This document shows, piece after piece, positions 31,636 to 39,364 of a DNA stretch of 64,000 bases. A program made the position numbers and the translations under genes. Numbering within the stretch: the stretch's first letter is position 1; each line of letters opens with the position of its first letter. The DNA comes from JACDAN01 sp963842235 (GTDB lineage Bacteria; Actinomycetota; Thermoleophilia; Gaiellales; Gaiellaceae), in NCBI GenBank assembly GCA_963842235.1, contig CAWJFT010000001.1:806001-870000 (forward strand), written 5' to 3'. The notes beneath the pieces were generated by a model that did not search any database, was not told where the DNA came from, and saw nothing but the letters and a program-made list of their open reading frames with translations.

Positions 31636-33140
31636 AGCTCGTCTTCGAGAAGTCCCGTCCGGGCCGCCGCGCCGCCGTTCTCCCGCGCCCGAAGGACATG
31701 GCTCGGCCGGAGATTCCGGAGGAGCTGCGCCGCAAGCGCCCGCCGCGGCTACCCGAGCTGCCCGAGTCCGAGATCGTCCGCCACTTCACCGAGCTCACGA
31801 CGCGGAACTTCGGCATCGACACCGGCTTCTACCCGCTCGGCTCCTGCACGATGAAGTACAACCCGCGCGTCAACGAGCGGGTCGCGGCGCTGCCCGGGTT
31901 CAACGACCTCCATCCGCTGCAGGACGAGGATTTGACCCAGGGAGCGCTCGAGCTGATGCACGAGCTCCAGGAGATCCTTGCGGAGATCACGGGGCTCGAC
32001 GCGGTCTCGCTCCAGCCGGCCGCCGGTTCCCAGGGCGAGCTGACCGGCCTGATGCTCATGCGCGCCTACTTCGCCGACCATGGCGAGGGCGACAGGCGCC
32101 GGAAGGTCGTCGTGGCCGACACGGCGCACGGGACGAACCCGGCCAGCGTCACCATGGCCGGCTACGAGCTCGTAAAGGTCGATACCGACGCCCGCGGCAA
32201 CATCGACCTCGACGATCTCCGCGCCAAGGTCGACGAGGAGACCGCCGGGCTGATGCTCACGAACCCCTCGACGCTCGGGCTCTTCGACGAGCACATCGAG
32301 GAGATCGCTCGGATCTTCCACGAGGTCGGCGGGCTCCTCTACTACGACGGGGCGAATCTGAACGCCGTGTGCGGGATCTCCCGACCCGGCGACATGGGCT
32401 TCGACATCGTCCACATCAATCTGCACAAGACGTTCTCGCAGCCGCACGGCGGCGGCGGACCGGGCGGCGGGCCGATCGCGGTGCGCAGCCGGCTGGAGCC
32501 GTATCTCCCCGTTCCTGCCGTCGTCCGCGCTGGAAAGCGCTTCCGGCTCGACTACGACCGGCCGAAGTCGATCGGGAAGGTGAGGGGCTTCACGGGGCCC
32601 TTCGGAGTCTTCGTCCGCTCCTACGCGTTCATCCTCGCGTGGGGGCGGGAGCTCAGGACGATGTCCGAGATCGCCGTCCTGAACGCGAACTACCTCCTCG
32701 CGCGGCTCCGCGACGCCTACGAGGTCCCCTTCGACCGTCTGTGCATGCACGAGTTCGTGCTGTCGGCGCGCCGGCTGAAGCGGGAGCACGGAATCACCGC
32801 GCTGGACGTGGCGAAGCGGCTCATGGACTACGGCTTCCACCCGCCGACGATCTACTTTCCGCTGATCGTGCCGGAGGCGCTGATGATCGAGCCGACGGAG
32901 ACAGAGGTGAAGGAGACGCTCGACGCGTTCGCGGACGCGATGCTCGCGATCGCCCGTGAGGCGGCGGAGGATCCCGACCTCCTCAAGACCGCGCCGCACA
33001 ATCGCCCCGTCAAGCGGCTCGACGAGGTCAAGGCCGCGAAGCGCGCGATCGTCCGGTACCGCTTCGACGAGCATCCCAACCTGACCGAGGAGCCGGCCGA
33101 GCCCGCCGCAGCAGAAGCCGAGGCGCCGAAAGGCGTGTAG
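31632..33140 (+). CDS. gcvPB: Glycine dehydrogenase (decarboxylating) subunit 2
   Basis: The 502-residue PLP-binding half of P-protein. The PLP Lys is K266 in NLHKTFSQPHGGGGPGGGP. Other signatures are GSCTMKYNPRVNERVAALPGF, LQPAAGSQGELTGLMLMRAY, TAHGTNPASVTMAGY, LMLTNPSTLGLFDEHI, FTGPFGVFVRSYAFI and YGFHPPTIYFPLIVPEALMIEP. The C-terminal tail is Ala/Glu-rich and probably disordered. It starts inside the gcvPA stop and the ankyrin gene follows 6 bp later, apparently in the same transcript. Confidence 0.95.
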   Translation: MKLVFEKSRPGRRAAVLPRPKDMARPEIPEELRRKRPPRLPELPESEIVRHFTELTTRNFGIDTGFYPLGSCTMKYNPRVNERVAALPGFNDLHPLQDEDLTQGALELMHELQEILAEITGLDAVSLQPAAGSQGELTGLMLMRAYFADHGEGDRRRKVVVADTAHGTNPASVTMAGYELVKVDTDARGNIDLDDLRAKVDEETAGLMLTNPSTLGLFDEHIEEIARIFHEVGGLLYYDGANLNAVCGISRPGDMGFDIVHINLHKTFSQPHGGGGPGGGPIAVRSRLEPYLPVPAVVRAGKRFRLDYDRPKSIGKVRGFTGPFGVFVRSYAFILAWGRELRTMSEIAVLNANYLLARLRDAYEVPFDRLCMHEFVLSARRLKREHGITALDVAKRLMDYGFHPPTIYFPLIVPEALMIEPTETEVKETLDAFADAMLAIAREAAEDPDLLKTAPHNRPVKRLDEVKAAKRAIVRYRFDEHPNLTEEPAEPAAAEAEAPKGV

Positions 33141-33146
33141 GGGCGG

Positions 33147-33626
33147 ATGAGCACGATTCTCGAAGCGCTGTACCGGGGAGACCGGACTGCCGCCGAGGAG
33201 GAGGCGAAGGGCCGGGACCTCGACATCCTCGATGCGGCCGCGCTCGGCGACGCGGCGCGGGTTCGAGCGCTGCTCGCCGACGATCCGACGCTCGTCTCGA
33301 CGCGTTCTCAGGATGGGTTTACCGCCCTCCACTACGCCGCGTTCTTCGGCACGGCCGATGCCGCCGCGGCCCTGCTCGAGCACGGCGCAGACCCAAGCGC
33401 CGTCGCCGAGAACGAGATGCAGGTCCAGCCGCTGCACAGCGCTGCGGCGGTCGACGCGAACGAGACGGCGCGACTGCTCCTCGACGCCGGTGCCGACCCG
33501 AATGCGCGGCAACAGGGTGGGTTCAGGCCTATCGACGCCGCGGTCCAGAACGACAACGAGGAGCTCCGCGGGCTCCTGCTCGAGCGGGGCGCCGAGCCGG
33601 CCGACGCTGCTAGGAATCAGGCGTGA
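33147..33626 (+). CDS. Ankyrin-repeat protein
   Basis: A 159-residue protein with at least three ankyrin repeats after a short helix: GFTALHYAAFFGTADAAAALLEHG, QVQPLHSAAAVDANETARLLLDAG and GFRPIDAAVQNDNEELRGLLLERG, each with the ALH/PLH turn and ADPN/AEPAD ends. There is no catalytic domain or signal peptide, so a soluble protein-protein interaction role is likely; the partner is unknown. It lies between gcvPB (6 bp) and threonine aldolase (4-base overlap), which suggests a link to glycine metabolism, but this may be only operon position. Confidence 0.88.
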   Translation: MSTILEALYRGDRTAAEEEAKGRDLDILDAAALGDAARVRALLADDPTLVSTRSQDGFTALHYAAFFGTADAAAALLEHGADPSAVAENEMQVQPLHSAAAVDANETARLLLDAGADPNARQQGGFRPIDAAVQNDNEELRGLLLERGAEPADAARNQA

Positions 33627-34669
33627 TCGACCTTCGCTCCGACACCGCGACCCGGCCGACGCCGGCGATGCGCGAGGCGATCGCCTCGGCCGAGGTCGGC
33701 GACGAGCAGAAGCGCGAGGACCCGACGGTCAACCTGCTCGAGCGCCGCGTCGCGGAGCTGCTCGGCCACGAGGAGGCCGTCTACGTTCCGACGGCGACGA
33801 TGGCGAACGAGATCGCGCTACGCCTCCACGGAGAGCCGGGGGACGAGGTGCTCGCGGAAGAGCACTCCCACATCCTCGTCGCCGAGCTCGGCGGCCCCGC
33901 GGCGCACAGCGGGTTCCTCACGCGTCCGCTCCCGGGAGACCATGGCCGGCTGACGCCCGATCAGATCCGTTCGAAGGCCAATACGTTCGAGGACCTGCAT
34001 ACGCCGCGGACGCGGATCGTCTCGATCGAGAACACGCACAACAGCTCCGGCGGGCGGGTCTGGCCGCTGGAGGAGATCCGCGCCGTCGTGGACACCTGTC
34101 GCGAGCTGGGTCTCCGCCTGCACCTGGACGGCGCGCGGCTGTTCAACGCGGCCGTCGCGCTCGACGTCCCGCCTGCGGAGATCGCAGCTCCTGCGGACAC
34201 GGTCACCATCTGCCTCTCGAAGGGATTGGGATGTCCGCTCGGCGCGCTCGTCGCCGGCTCCGCCGAGCTCATGCGCCGCGCCCGCCGGTACAAGCACTTC
34301 TTCGGCGGTGCGATGCGGCAGGCCGGGATCGTCGCCGCGGCCGGCGTCTATGCGCTCGATCACCACGTCGAGCGGCTGGCGGAGGATCACACGCGCGCCA
34401 GGCGCCTGGCCGAGGGCTTCGCGGCAGCGGGCCTGCCCTCCGATCCCGACGACGTCGAGACCAACTTTGTCCACCTCGACGTCGCCCCGCTCGGCCTCAC
34501 GACCGCGGAAGCGCTTGCACGCCTGCGCGACGCCGGGGTGGGGCTGTCCGGCACCGTCCATCCGACGATTCTCCGGGCCGTGACGCATCTCGACGTCACC
34601 GACGACCACATCGAGCGGGCGATCGAGCTCACCCCGCAGGCGCTCACCGGCGCCCTGGCCCGGGCCTGA
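33623..34669 (+). CDS. ltaE: Low-specificity L-threonine aldolase
   Basis: A 348-residue fold-type I PLP enzyme splitting threonine (or allo-threonine) to glycine and acetaldehyde. The N-terminal IDLRSDTATRPTPAMREAIASAEVGDE is the family hallmark; the Schiff-base Lys is K200 in TICLSKGLGCPLGALVAG. ENTHNSSGGRVWPLEE and LDGARLFNAAVAL also match. It starts at GTG 33623 within the ankyrin stop. Placement directly after the glycine cleavage genes suggests a threonine-to-glycine-to-C1 route. Confidence 0.93.
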   Translation: MIDLRSDTATRPTPAMREAIASAEVGDEQKREDPTVNLLERRVAELLGHEEAVYVPTATMANEIALRLHGEPGDEVLAEEHSHILVAELGGPAAHSGFLTRPLPGDHGRLTPDQIRSKANTFEDLHTPRTRIVSIENTHNSSGGRVWPLEEIRAVVDTCRELGLRLHLDGARLFNAAVALDVPPAEIAAPADTVTICLSKGLGCPLGALVAGSAELMRRARRYKHFFGGAMRQAGIVAAAGVYALDHHVERLAEDHTRARRLAEGFAAAGLPSDPDDVETNFVHLDVAPLGLTTAEALARLRDAGVGLSGTVHPTILRAVTHLDVTDDHIERAIELTPQALTGALARA

Positions 34670-34672
34670 CCC

Positions 34673-35713
34673 TTACCTGTCCCCGGCGGCGAAGAAGGCG
34701 GCCGCGACGACCACGTAGGCCACGATCAACGCCACGCCCCGTCCCCGGCTCGAGCGCCCCTGGAAAACCAGCAGGAACGTGAAGATCGTCGACCCGGCGA
34801 GCGCGGCGATCTCGACCTCGCGAAACGACAGCGCCAGGGGCTCGATCAGCCACGAGAGGAGCGCGACGAGCGGAATCAGGAAGACGGCGACCTGAGCGCT
34901 CGAGGCGAGCGCGATCTCGGCGGCGAGCTTGATCCGCCCGCGGTACGCGACGACGACGGCTCCGCCGTGCTCGGCCGCGTTCCCGACGATCGCCACGATC
35001 ACGGCGGCGACGAAGAAGTCCGAGAGGTGAGCCTTCTCGCCGAACACCTCGAGCGAGCCGACCAGGATCTCGGCGACGAAGGCCGTGACCACCGTGGCGA
35101 GGCCGAGGACGAGGAGCGCCGTACGAAAGGTCCAACCGGCCATGTCCGGCGACTCGTCGGCGACATGCAGGCGGTGGTGCCGGCGCAAGTTCAACCACGT
35201 GACGCCGAGGTAGACGATCAGAAGCGCGATCGAGATCGGGATCGAGAGCACCGCGATCGAGTGCCGCTCGGGATCGCCGTGCCAGCCCGCGACTGATGGA
35301 ACAGCCAGCAACACCACTGCCAGGGCGACGAGGCCCAGTGAGACGAGGCTCGACTCGCGGTCGAGCCTGCCCTCTCCCCCGAAGAGGAGCGAGAAGCCGA
35401 GAACAAGCAGGAGGTTGCCGATCACGCTCCCGGTGAGCGAGCCCCGTACGACCTCTGTCAGGCCCTTGTTGACCGCGAGCAGGGCGATGATCAACTCGGG
35501 CGCGTTCCCGAAAGTGGCGTTCAGGAAGCCACCGATCCCGGCGCCCGTATGGTGGGCGGCCTGCTCTGTCGCCTCGCCGATCAGCCAGGCGAGCGGAACC
35601 AACGCGAGGGCGGCGAGGACGAACTCGACGACCTCGCTCGGGTGCAGCGTGTAGTGGAGGAAGATCGTGGCCGGGGCAAGGGCAAGCGAGCCCCACAGGA
35701 TCGTCCTGGCCAC
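34673..35713 (-). CDS. cax: Calcium/cation:proton antiporter, CaCA (Cax) family
   Basis: A 346-residue membrane protein with about eleven helices and two alpha repeats: GGFLNATFGNAPELIIALLA and AIVGNAAEHGGAVVVAYR, both with the GNA(P/A)E motif that forms the ion site. The Asp/Glu-rich stretch between the halves is short. It is expected to expel Ca2+ in exchange for H+. The start is GTG 35713 (VARTILWGSLALAP); longer readings are basic, low-complexity and antisense to the HAD gene. Its promoter overlaps that of the divergent HAD gene. Confidence 0.9.
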   Translation of the reverse strand: MARTILWGSLALAPATIFLHYTLHPSEVVEFVLAALALVPLAWLIGEATEQAAHHTGAGIGGFLNATFGNAPELIIALLAVNKGLTEVVRGSLTGSVIGNLLLVLGFSLLFGGEGRLDRESSLVSLGLVALAVVLLAVPSVAGWHGDPERHSIAVLSIPISIALLIVYLGVTWLNLRRHHRLHVADESPDMAGWTFRTALLVLGLATVVTAFVAEILVGSLEVFGEKAHLSDFFVAAVIVAIVGNAAEHGGAVVVAYRGRIKLAAEIALASSAQVAVFLIPLVALLSWLIEPLALSFREVEIAALAGSTIFTFLLVFQGRSSRGRGVALIVAYVVVAAAFFAAGDR

Positions 35714-35719
35714 GGGGAC

Positions 35720-35726
35720 TACCCTA
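35720..35726. promoter_or_regulatory. Shared symmetric -10 (TACCCTA) for cax and the HAD gene
   Basis: TACCCT on the + strand ends 8 nt before GTG 35734; TAGGGT on the - strand ends 7 nt before GTG 35713. Only 20 bp separate the two start codons, so one heptamer can open DNA for both, giving two leaderless mRNAs. Confidence 0.6.
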
Positions 35727-35733
35727 ACCCGCC

Positions 35734-36450
35734 GTGCTGCGCGCGGTTCTCTTCGATTGGGGCGGGACGCTGATGGACGACGAGTGGGACGACGCGATCG
35801 CGCTCGAAGGGCACACCGCCGGCCTCGCGGCGCTCGAGCGGGAAGGCTTGCCCGACGCGGAGGCATTCACCCGCTTCGTGGTTGAGCACGAATCCGAGCT
35901 CTTCGGGTACGGCGGGGAGGACGAGGTCGACGTCGTCCGAGTCATGGCCGCGTCCTTCCAACGCCAGGGCGTCGACCTGACCGACGACGACGTCCGGCTC
36001 TTTCTCCAGACGACGCACGACGTCTGGTCGTCGCATTGGGCGCTCGGCGCGTCCACGCATGCGCTTCTCGAGGCCCTGCGCGCACGCGGCCTGAAGCTGG
36101 CGCTCGTGTCGAACACGGCGAGCCCCGATTGGCTCCTCCGTCCGGTCCTCGAGCGGCAGGGATTGAGCGAGCGTGTGGACGCAATCGTGCTCTCCTCGGA
36201 GGTCGGCAAGCGCAAGCCACATCCGGCGATCTTCCAGCGGGCGCTCAGCGAGCTCGGGGTTGCGCCTGGCGAGGCGCTCTTCGTCGGCGACCGCCTCGAC
36301 GCCGACATCTACGGCGCGTCCCGCGTCGGCATGAAGACGGTGCAGGCGCTCTGGTTCCGAGCCGACGACGGCGCTTCTCCGGTCGAGCCCGACTACCAGG
36401 CGTTCACGCAAATGGACGTGCTTAATGTTGTTGATCGCCTCGCCGGGTAG
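35734..36450 (+). CDS. HAD-superfamily hydrolase
   Basis: A 238-residue hydrolase of the haloacid dehalogenase fold. Motif I is VLFDWGGTLMDDEWD, with Trp in place of the usual second Leu or Ile; the first Asp is the nucleophile. Motif II is LALVSNTAS, motif III includes the Lys in GKRKPHPAIF, and motif IV is ALFVGDRLDADIYGA. The order and cap position are like phosphoglycolate phosphatase or sugar-phosphatases (YjjG type), but substrate cannot be told. The start is GTG 35734 just after the shared promoter. A strong hairpin follows the stop directly. Confidence 0.87.
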   Translation: MLRAVLFDWGGTLMDDEWDDAIALEGHTAGLAALEREGLPDAEAFTRFVVEHESELFGYGGEDEVDVVRVMAASFQRQGVDLTDDDVRLFLQTTHDVWSSHWALGASTHALLEALRARGLKLALVSNTASPDWLLRPVLERQGLSERVDAIVLSSEVGKRKPHPAIFQRALSELGVAPGEALFVGDRLDADIYGASRVGMKTVQALWFRADDGASPVEPDYQAFTQMDVLNVVDRLAG

Positions 36451-36506
36451 CTGGGGAAACCTCCGCCCGGTTTCCCCAGACCCCTTCCCCCGTCCGCTTC
36501 GCGGAC
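36451..36506 (+). terminator. Two tandem hairpins after the HAD gene
   Basis: A perfect 10-bp inverted repeat, CTGGGGAAAC and GTTTCCCCAG (36451-36479, 9-nt loop), starts immediately after the TAG stop. A second, GTCCGC-TTC-GCGGAC, lies at 36492-36506. Neither is followed by a T run, so termination may be intrinsic without U-tract or factor-assisted. Confidence 0.6.
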
Positions 36507-36551
36507 AGCGCAGCGCGCTCGACTAGCGCGTACGAGTCGGCGTGTCAAGTC

Positions 36552-36581
36552 TTGCGCGGGCCGGAACCGATGGCCCAAAAT
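36552..36581 (+). promoter_or_regulatory. Promoter of the cysteine-rich gene
   Basis: TTGCGC (36552-36557) and CAAAAT (36576-36581) are 18 bp apart. The -10 ends 6 nt before ATG 36588, predicting a leaderless mRNA. Confidence 0.5.
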
Positions 36582-36587
36582 CCGGGT

Positions 36588-37007
36588 ATGGCGTCAAGCG
36601 AGGTCACTCGCCCGTCCCGGGAGCTTCCGCTCCGGCCACAGGACGAGGTCGAGTGCCGTCGCTGCGGGATCCACTGCGACAAAGTCGTCTATCCCGGCGC
36701 CTGCGTCGAGCGCTCCTGCCCGTTCCTCTACGCGTTCGAGGAGGCGGGGCGCACGTACATCGGCTGCATGCAGAAGGTGTTCGGGGTCGAGATCGACCTC
36801 GATCTGCTCCACGAAGCCGAAGCCCGAGCCCCGGGCTTCGGTGCTGTTCGGGCCAATCGCAAGCCGCTGCCGATGTGCCGCGCGGAGGTCGAGAGCACGT
36901 ACCTCAGCCGGACCGACGACCTCGGCTGCGTGAACCCGGAGTTCCACGAGCTGCCGGTCGGCGCGCCGAGCTTCCGCGTCTTCGCGCAGGTGCGCGGGTC
37001 CGCCTAG
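36588..37007 (+). CDS. Cysteine-rich protein of unknown function, probable metal binding
   Basis: A 139-residue protein from ATG 36588 with eight Cys at 23, 26, 30, 39, 44, 60, 97 and 114. The core CRRCGIHCDKVVYPGACVER with SCPFLYAF and RTYIGCMQKVFGVEIDLDLL looks highly constrained: the Cx2Cx3C cluster plus paired Cys suggests Zn or Fe-S binding, and no signal peptide is present, so it is cytoplasmic. I do not recognise a named family. The last 104 bp overlap the end of the endonuclease IV gene on the other strand. Confidence 0.75.
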   Translation: MASSEVTRPSRELPLRPQDEVECRRCGIHCDKVVYPGACVERSCPFLYAFEEAGRTYIGCMQKVFGVEIDLDLLHEAEARAPGFGAVRANRKPLPMCRAEVESTYLSRTDDLGCVNPEFHELPVGAPSFRVFAQVRGSA

Positions 37008-37845
37008 TCCCGGCTTTCCAGAGCGAGCGCAGCCGCCGCATCTCCTCGACGTCGGGGCCGTGCCCTTCCTGACCCTCGGTCTCGACCACCGCCGGCAGTC
37101 CCTGAAGCCGCGGGTTGCCGAGGAAGACCGACAGCTTCTTGCCCATCTCCCCCTCGAGCAGGTTTGCGTGCCGGTCGCGATTCGATCCAAGCGGCGTCTG
37201 CGAGTCGTTGACGTGGAGCGCGCGGAGCCGGTCGAGCCCGATCACGCGGTCGAAGTCGTCCAGCAGCGTGTCGAGCACATGCTCGTCGGTGACGTCGCAG
37301 CCGGAGGCCCAGAGGTGGCAGGAGTCGAGGCAGATGCCGAGGCGCGGATGAGATCCGATGCGGTCGACGAGCGCCGCCAGCTCCTCCAGCGACCGGCCGA
37401 TCGTCCCGCCGGTCCCGGCCGAGTTCTCCATCAGGAGCCAGGTCTTGTCCGAGCAGCGCCCGAGCACCTGCTGGACGGCCGGCGCGGCGCGCTCGAGTCC
37501 CGCCTCGAAGCCGCTTCCAAGGTGGGAGCCGACGTGGAAGACGACGCCGTCAGCCCCGATGGCGCACGCGGTGTCGACGGTCTTGCTCAGCGTCGTCACC
37601 GACTTCTCGTAGAGCTCGTCGTTCGGGCTGGCGAAGTTGCAGAGGTAGATCGTGTGGACGAGGACGGCCTCCATGCCGGCCTCCTGCGCCCGCTCTGGGA
37701 AACCGGCGAGGATCGCAGGGTCGTGCTCGGGGAACCGCCAGGCCCGCGGGCTCTGGACGAACAGCTGAACTGCGTTGGCGCCGACTGCCCCTGCACGCTC
37801 GGGAGCGGCCTTGATCCCGCCCGAAAAGTGGCCGCCGAAGAGCAC
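36904..37845 (-). CDS. nfo: Deoxyribonuclease IV (AP endonuclease) with extended tail
   Basis: A TIM-barrel AP endonuclease that nicks DNA 5' of abasic sites, using a tri-zinc centre. Recognisable parts: LFGGHFSGGIKAAPERAGAV, VQLFVQSPRAWRFPEHD, TIYLCNFASPNDELYEKSV, LLMENSAGTGGTIGRSLEEL, LGICLDSCHLWASGCDV, ALHVNDSQTPLGSNRDRH and VVETEGQEGHGPDVEEMRRL, which contain the His/Asp/Glu zinc ligands. The family normally ends soon after the last motif, but here about 50 basic residues (RRTRAPARRRGSS) follow because the frame runs antisense into the Cys-rich gene. GTG 37845 is preceded 6 nt earlier by -10 TATCGT. Confidence 0.93.
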   Translation of the reverse strand: MLFGGHFSGGIKAAPERAGAVGANAVQLFVQSPRAWRFPEHDPAILAGFPERAQEAGMEAVLVHTIYLCNFASPNDELYEKSVTTLSKTVDTACAIGADGVVFHVGSHLGSGFEAGLERAAPAVQQVLGRCSDKTWLLMENSAGTGGTIGRSLEELAALVDRIGSHPRLGICLDSCHLWASGCDVTDEHVLDTLLDDFDRVIGLDRLRALHVNDSQTPLGSNRDRHANLLEGEMGKKLSVFLGNPRLQGLPAVVETEGQEGHGPDVEEMRRLRSLWKAGTRRTRAPARRRGSSARRPAARGTPGSRSRGRRSG

Positions 37846-37850
37846 GGCCC

Positions 37851-37857
37851 TACGATA
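37851..37857. promoter_or_regulatory. Shared symmetric -10 (TACGATA) for nfo and gltX
   Basis: TACGAT on the + strand and TATCGT on the - strand each end exactly 6 nt before their GTG (37863 and 37845). The intergenic gap is 17 bp with the heptamer in its centre. Both mRNAs would be leaderless. Confidence 0.7.
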
Positions 37858-37862
37858 GTGAC

Positions 37863-39128
37863 GTGAGCGTTCGCGTCCGCATGGCGCCCAGCCCGACGGG
37901 CTTTCTCCATATCGGGGGCGTCCGCACGTTCCTCTTCAACTGGCTCTTCGCGCGGGGCCAGGGCGGCGAGGTCCTGCTGCGGATCGAGAACACCGACACG
38001 AGCCGCGAGGTCGCCGAGTCGACCGAGCAGATTCAGCGGTCTCTCAGCTGGCTCGGCATCGACTGGGACGGGGACGTCCGATTCCAGCTCGACCGAATGG
38101 AGGATGCGCGGCGCCGCGCGCAGCAGCTCGTCGAGGAGGGCAAGGCCTACGAGGACGAGGGCGCGATCCGCTTCCGCATGCCCGACGAGGGGACGACGGG
38201 CTGGGACGATGTCATTCGCGGACGGATCGAGTTCCCGAACGAGCGGCTCGAGGATCTCGTCCTCGTCCGCTCCGACGGCCGGCCGACCTACAACTTCGCG
38301 AACCCGGTCGACGACATGCTCGACGGCATCACGCACGTGATCCGCGGCGCCGACCACGTCTCGAACACGCCGAAGCAACTCCAGATCCTGAGCGCGCTCG
38401 GCGCCGAGCCGCCGGTCTACGCCCACGTCCCCGACGTCCTCGGCACCGACGGCAGAAAGCTCTCGAAGCGGCACGGCGCGCAATCGGTCGAGGACTTCCG
38501 CGAGCAGGGCTACATCCCGGAGGCGCTCGTGAACTTCCTCGCGCGGCTCGGCTGGGCCTACGACGACAAGACGGAGGTCTTCTCCCGCGACGAGCTTGTA
38601 CGGCTGTTCAGCCTCGACCGCGTCTCATCGAGCCCGGCGATCTTCGACTACCAGAAGCTCGAGTGGCTGAACGGCGTCCACCTGCGGATGCTCTCGCCGG
38701 AGGAGTACGCGGACCGCGTCGTCACCTATCTGCGCGAGCAAGGAATCGAGTGGGACGAGGAGCTCGTCCGAAAGGCGGCGCCGCTCGTCCAGGAAAAGAT
38801 CGCGACGCTCGCCGAGTTTCCCGGCTACACCCGCTTCCTCTTCGAGGACGTTCCACCCGACTCGGCGCTGCTCGACGGGAGGGCCGACGTGCTCGAGGCG
38901 GCCGAAGACGTGCTCGCTCGTGCGGAGCCGTTCGACCACGAGACGATCGAGCGGGAGCTCCGCGCGCTCGCCGAACGTCTCGAGCTCAAGCCGCGCGAGG
39001 CGTTCCAGCCGATCCGCATCGCCGTGACGGGCTCGAAGATTTCTCCAGGCCTCTTCGAGAGCATCGAGCTGCTGGGGCGGGAGAAGGCGCTCGAGCGGAT
39101 CAGGTCCGCCCGCGCCGTAGCGGCCTAG
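37863..39128 (+). CDS. gltX: Glutamyl-tRNA synthetase
   Basis: A 421-residue class I synthetase. The HIGH-type motif is MAPSPTGFLHIGGVRT, and KMSKS-type is DGRKLSKRHGAQS. Substrate-binding stretches RIENTDTSR and DGRPTYNFANPVDD and IRGADHVSNTPKQ are present. The C-terminal anticodon-binding domain (LKPREAFQPIRIAVTGSKISPGLFESIELLG) is complete. The protein is somewhat shorter than typical GluRS (about 460-490). Whether it also charges tRNA-Gln is unknown: both tRNA-Glu and tRNA-Gln genes lie nearby, and no glnS or gatCAB is in the window. Confidence 0.95.
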   Translation: MSVRVRMAPSPTGFLHIGGVRTFLFNWLFARGQGGEVLLRIENTDTSREVAESTEQIQRSLSWLGIDWDGDVRFQLDRMEDARRRAQQLVEEGKAYEDEGAIRFRMPDEGTTGWDDVIRGRIEFPNERLEDLVLVRSDGRPTYNFANPVDDMLDGITHVIRGADHVSNTPKQLQILSALGAEPPVYAHVPDVLGTDGRKLSKRHGAQSVEDFREQGYIPEALVNFLARLGWAYDDKTEVFSRDELVRLFSLDRVSSSPAIFDYQKLEWLNGVHLRMLSPEEYADRVVTYLREQGIEWDEELVRKAAPLVQEKIATLAEFPGYTRFLFEDVPPDSALLDGRADVLEAAEDVLARAEPFDHETIERELRALAERLELKPREAFQPIRIAVTGSKISPGLFESIELLGREKALERIRSARAVAA

Positions 39129-39364
39129 GCGGGCCGAGCGGATCCAGCGCGTGCTGGAACTGGAGCCAGGCGCGGCGGCGGAAGCTGGCAGTCGGCTTTG
39201 GCAGCCGGGCGCCGAACCGTTGCTGGATCGCGTCAAGCTGCTGTGTACGGGAGGCAAGTCCCACTTTCAAAGCAGTAAACGTATGAGCCCGGAGAACGGG
39301 TACCACCCGGCCTCGGAAATGTCCGCAAACAGCGGCTTTCGAGCCCATCGCTAGACTCGGCCGG
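39129..39364. other. 236-bp intergenic region after gltX
   Basis: No convincing gene. A CCAGC-GCGT-GCTGG hairpin (39144-39157) without a T run may end the gltX transcript, and the right end holds the promoter of the next gene. The middle (about 39235-39345) is less GC-rich than its surroundings and contains several short inverted stretches. Open frames on both strands exist (for example - strand 39378-39100) but lack start signals and family likeness. Confidence 0.4.
39352..39357 (+). promoter_or_regulatory. -10 element TAGACT of the single-domain receiver
   Basis: TAGACT ends 7 nt before GTG 39365, consistent with a leaderless mRNA. Confidence 0.45.

Noticed and set aside
31749..33512. 587-codon open frame antisense to gcvPB
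   Set aside because: GC-rich coding strands give long stop-free antisense frames. The product is Arg/Val/Glu-rich with no motif, while the + strand encodes clear GcvPB.
39235..39345. Riboswitch-like AT-richer stretch before the single-domain receiver
   Set aside because: I could not form a known riboswitch fold, and the downstream gene appears leaderless, so an upstream aptamer would not be in its mRNA.
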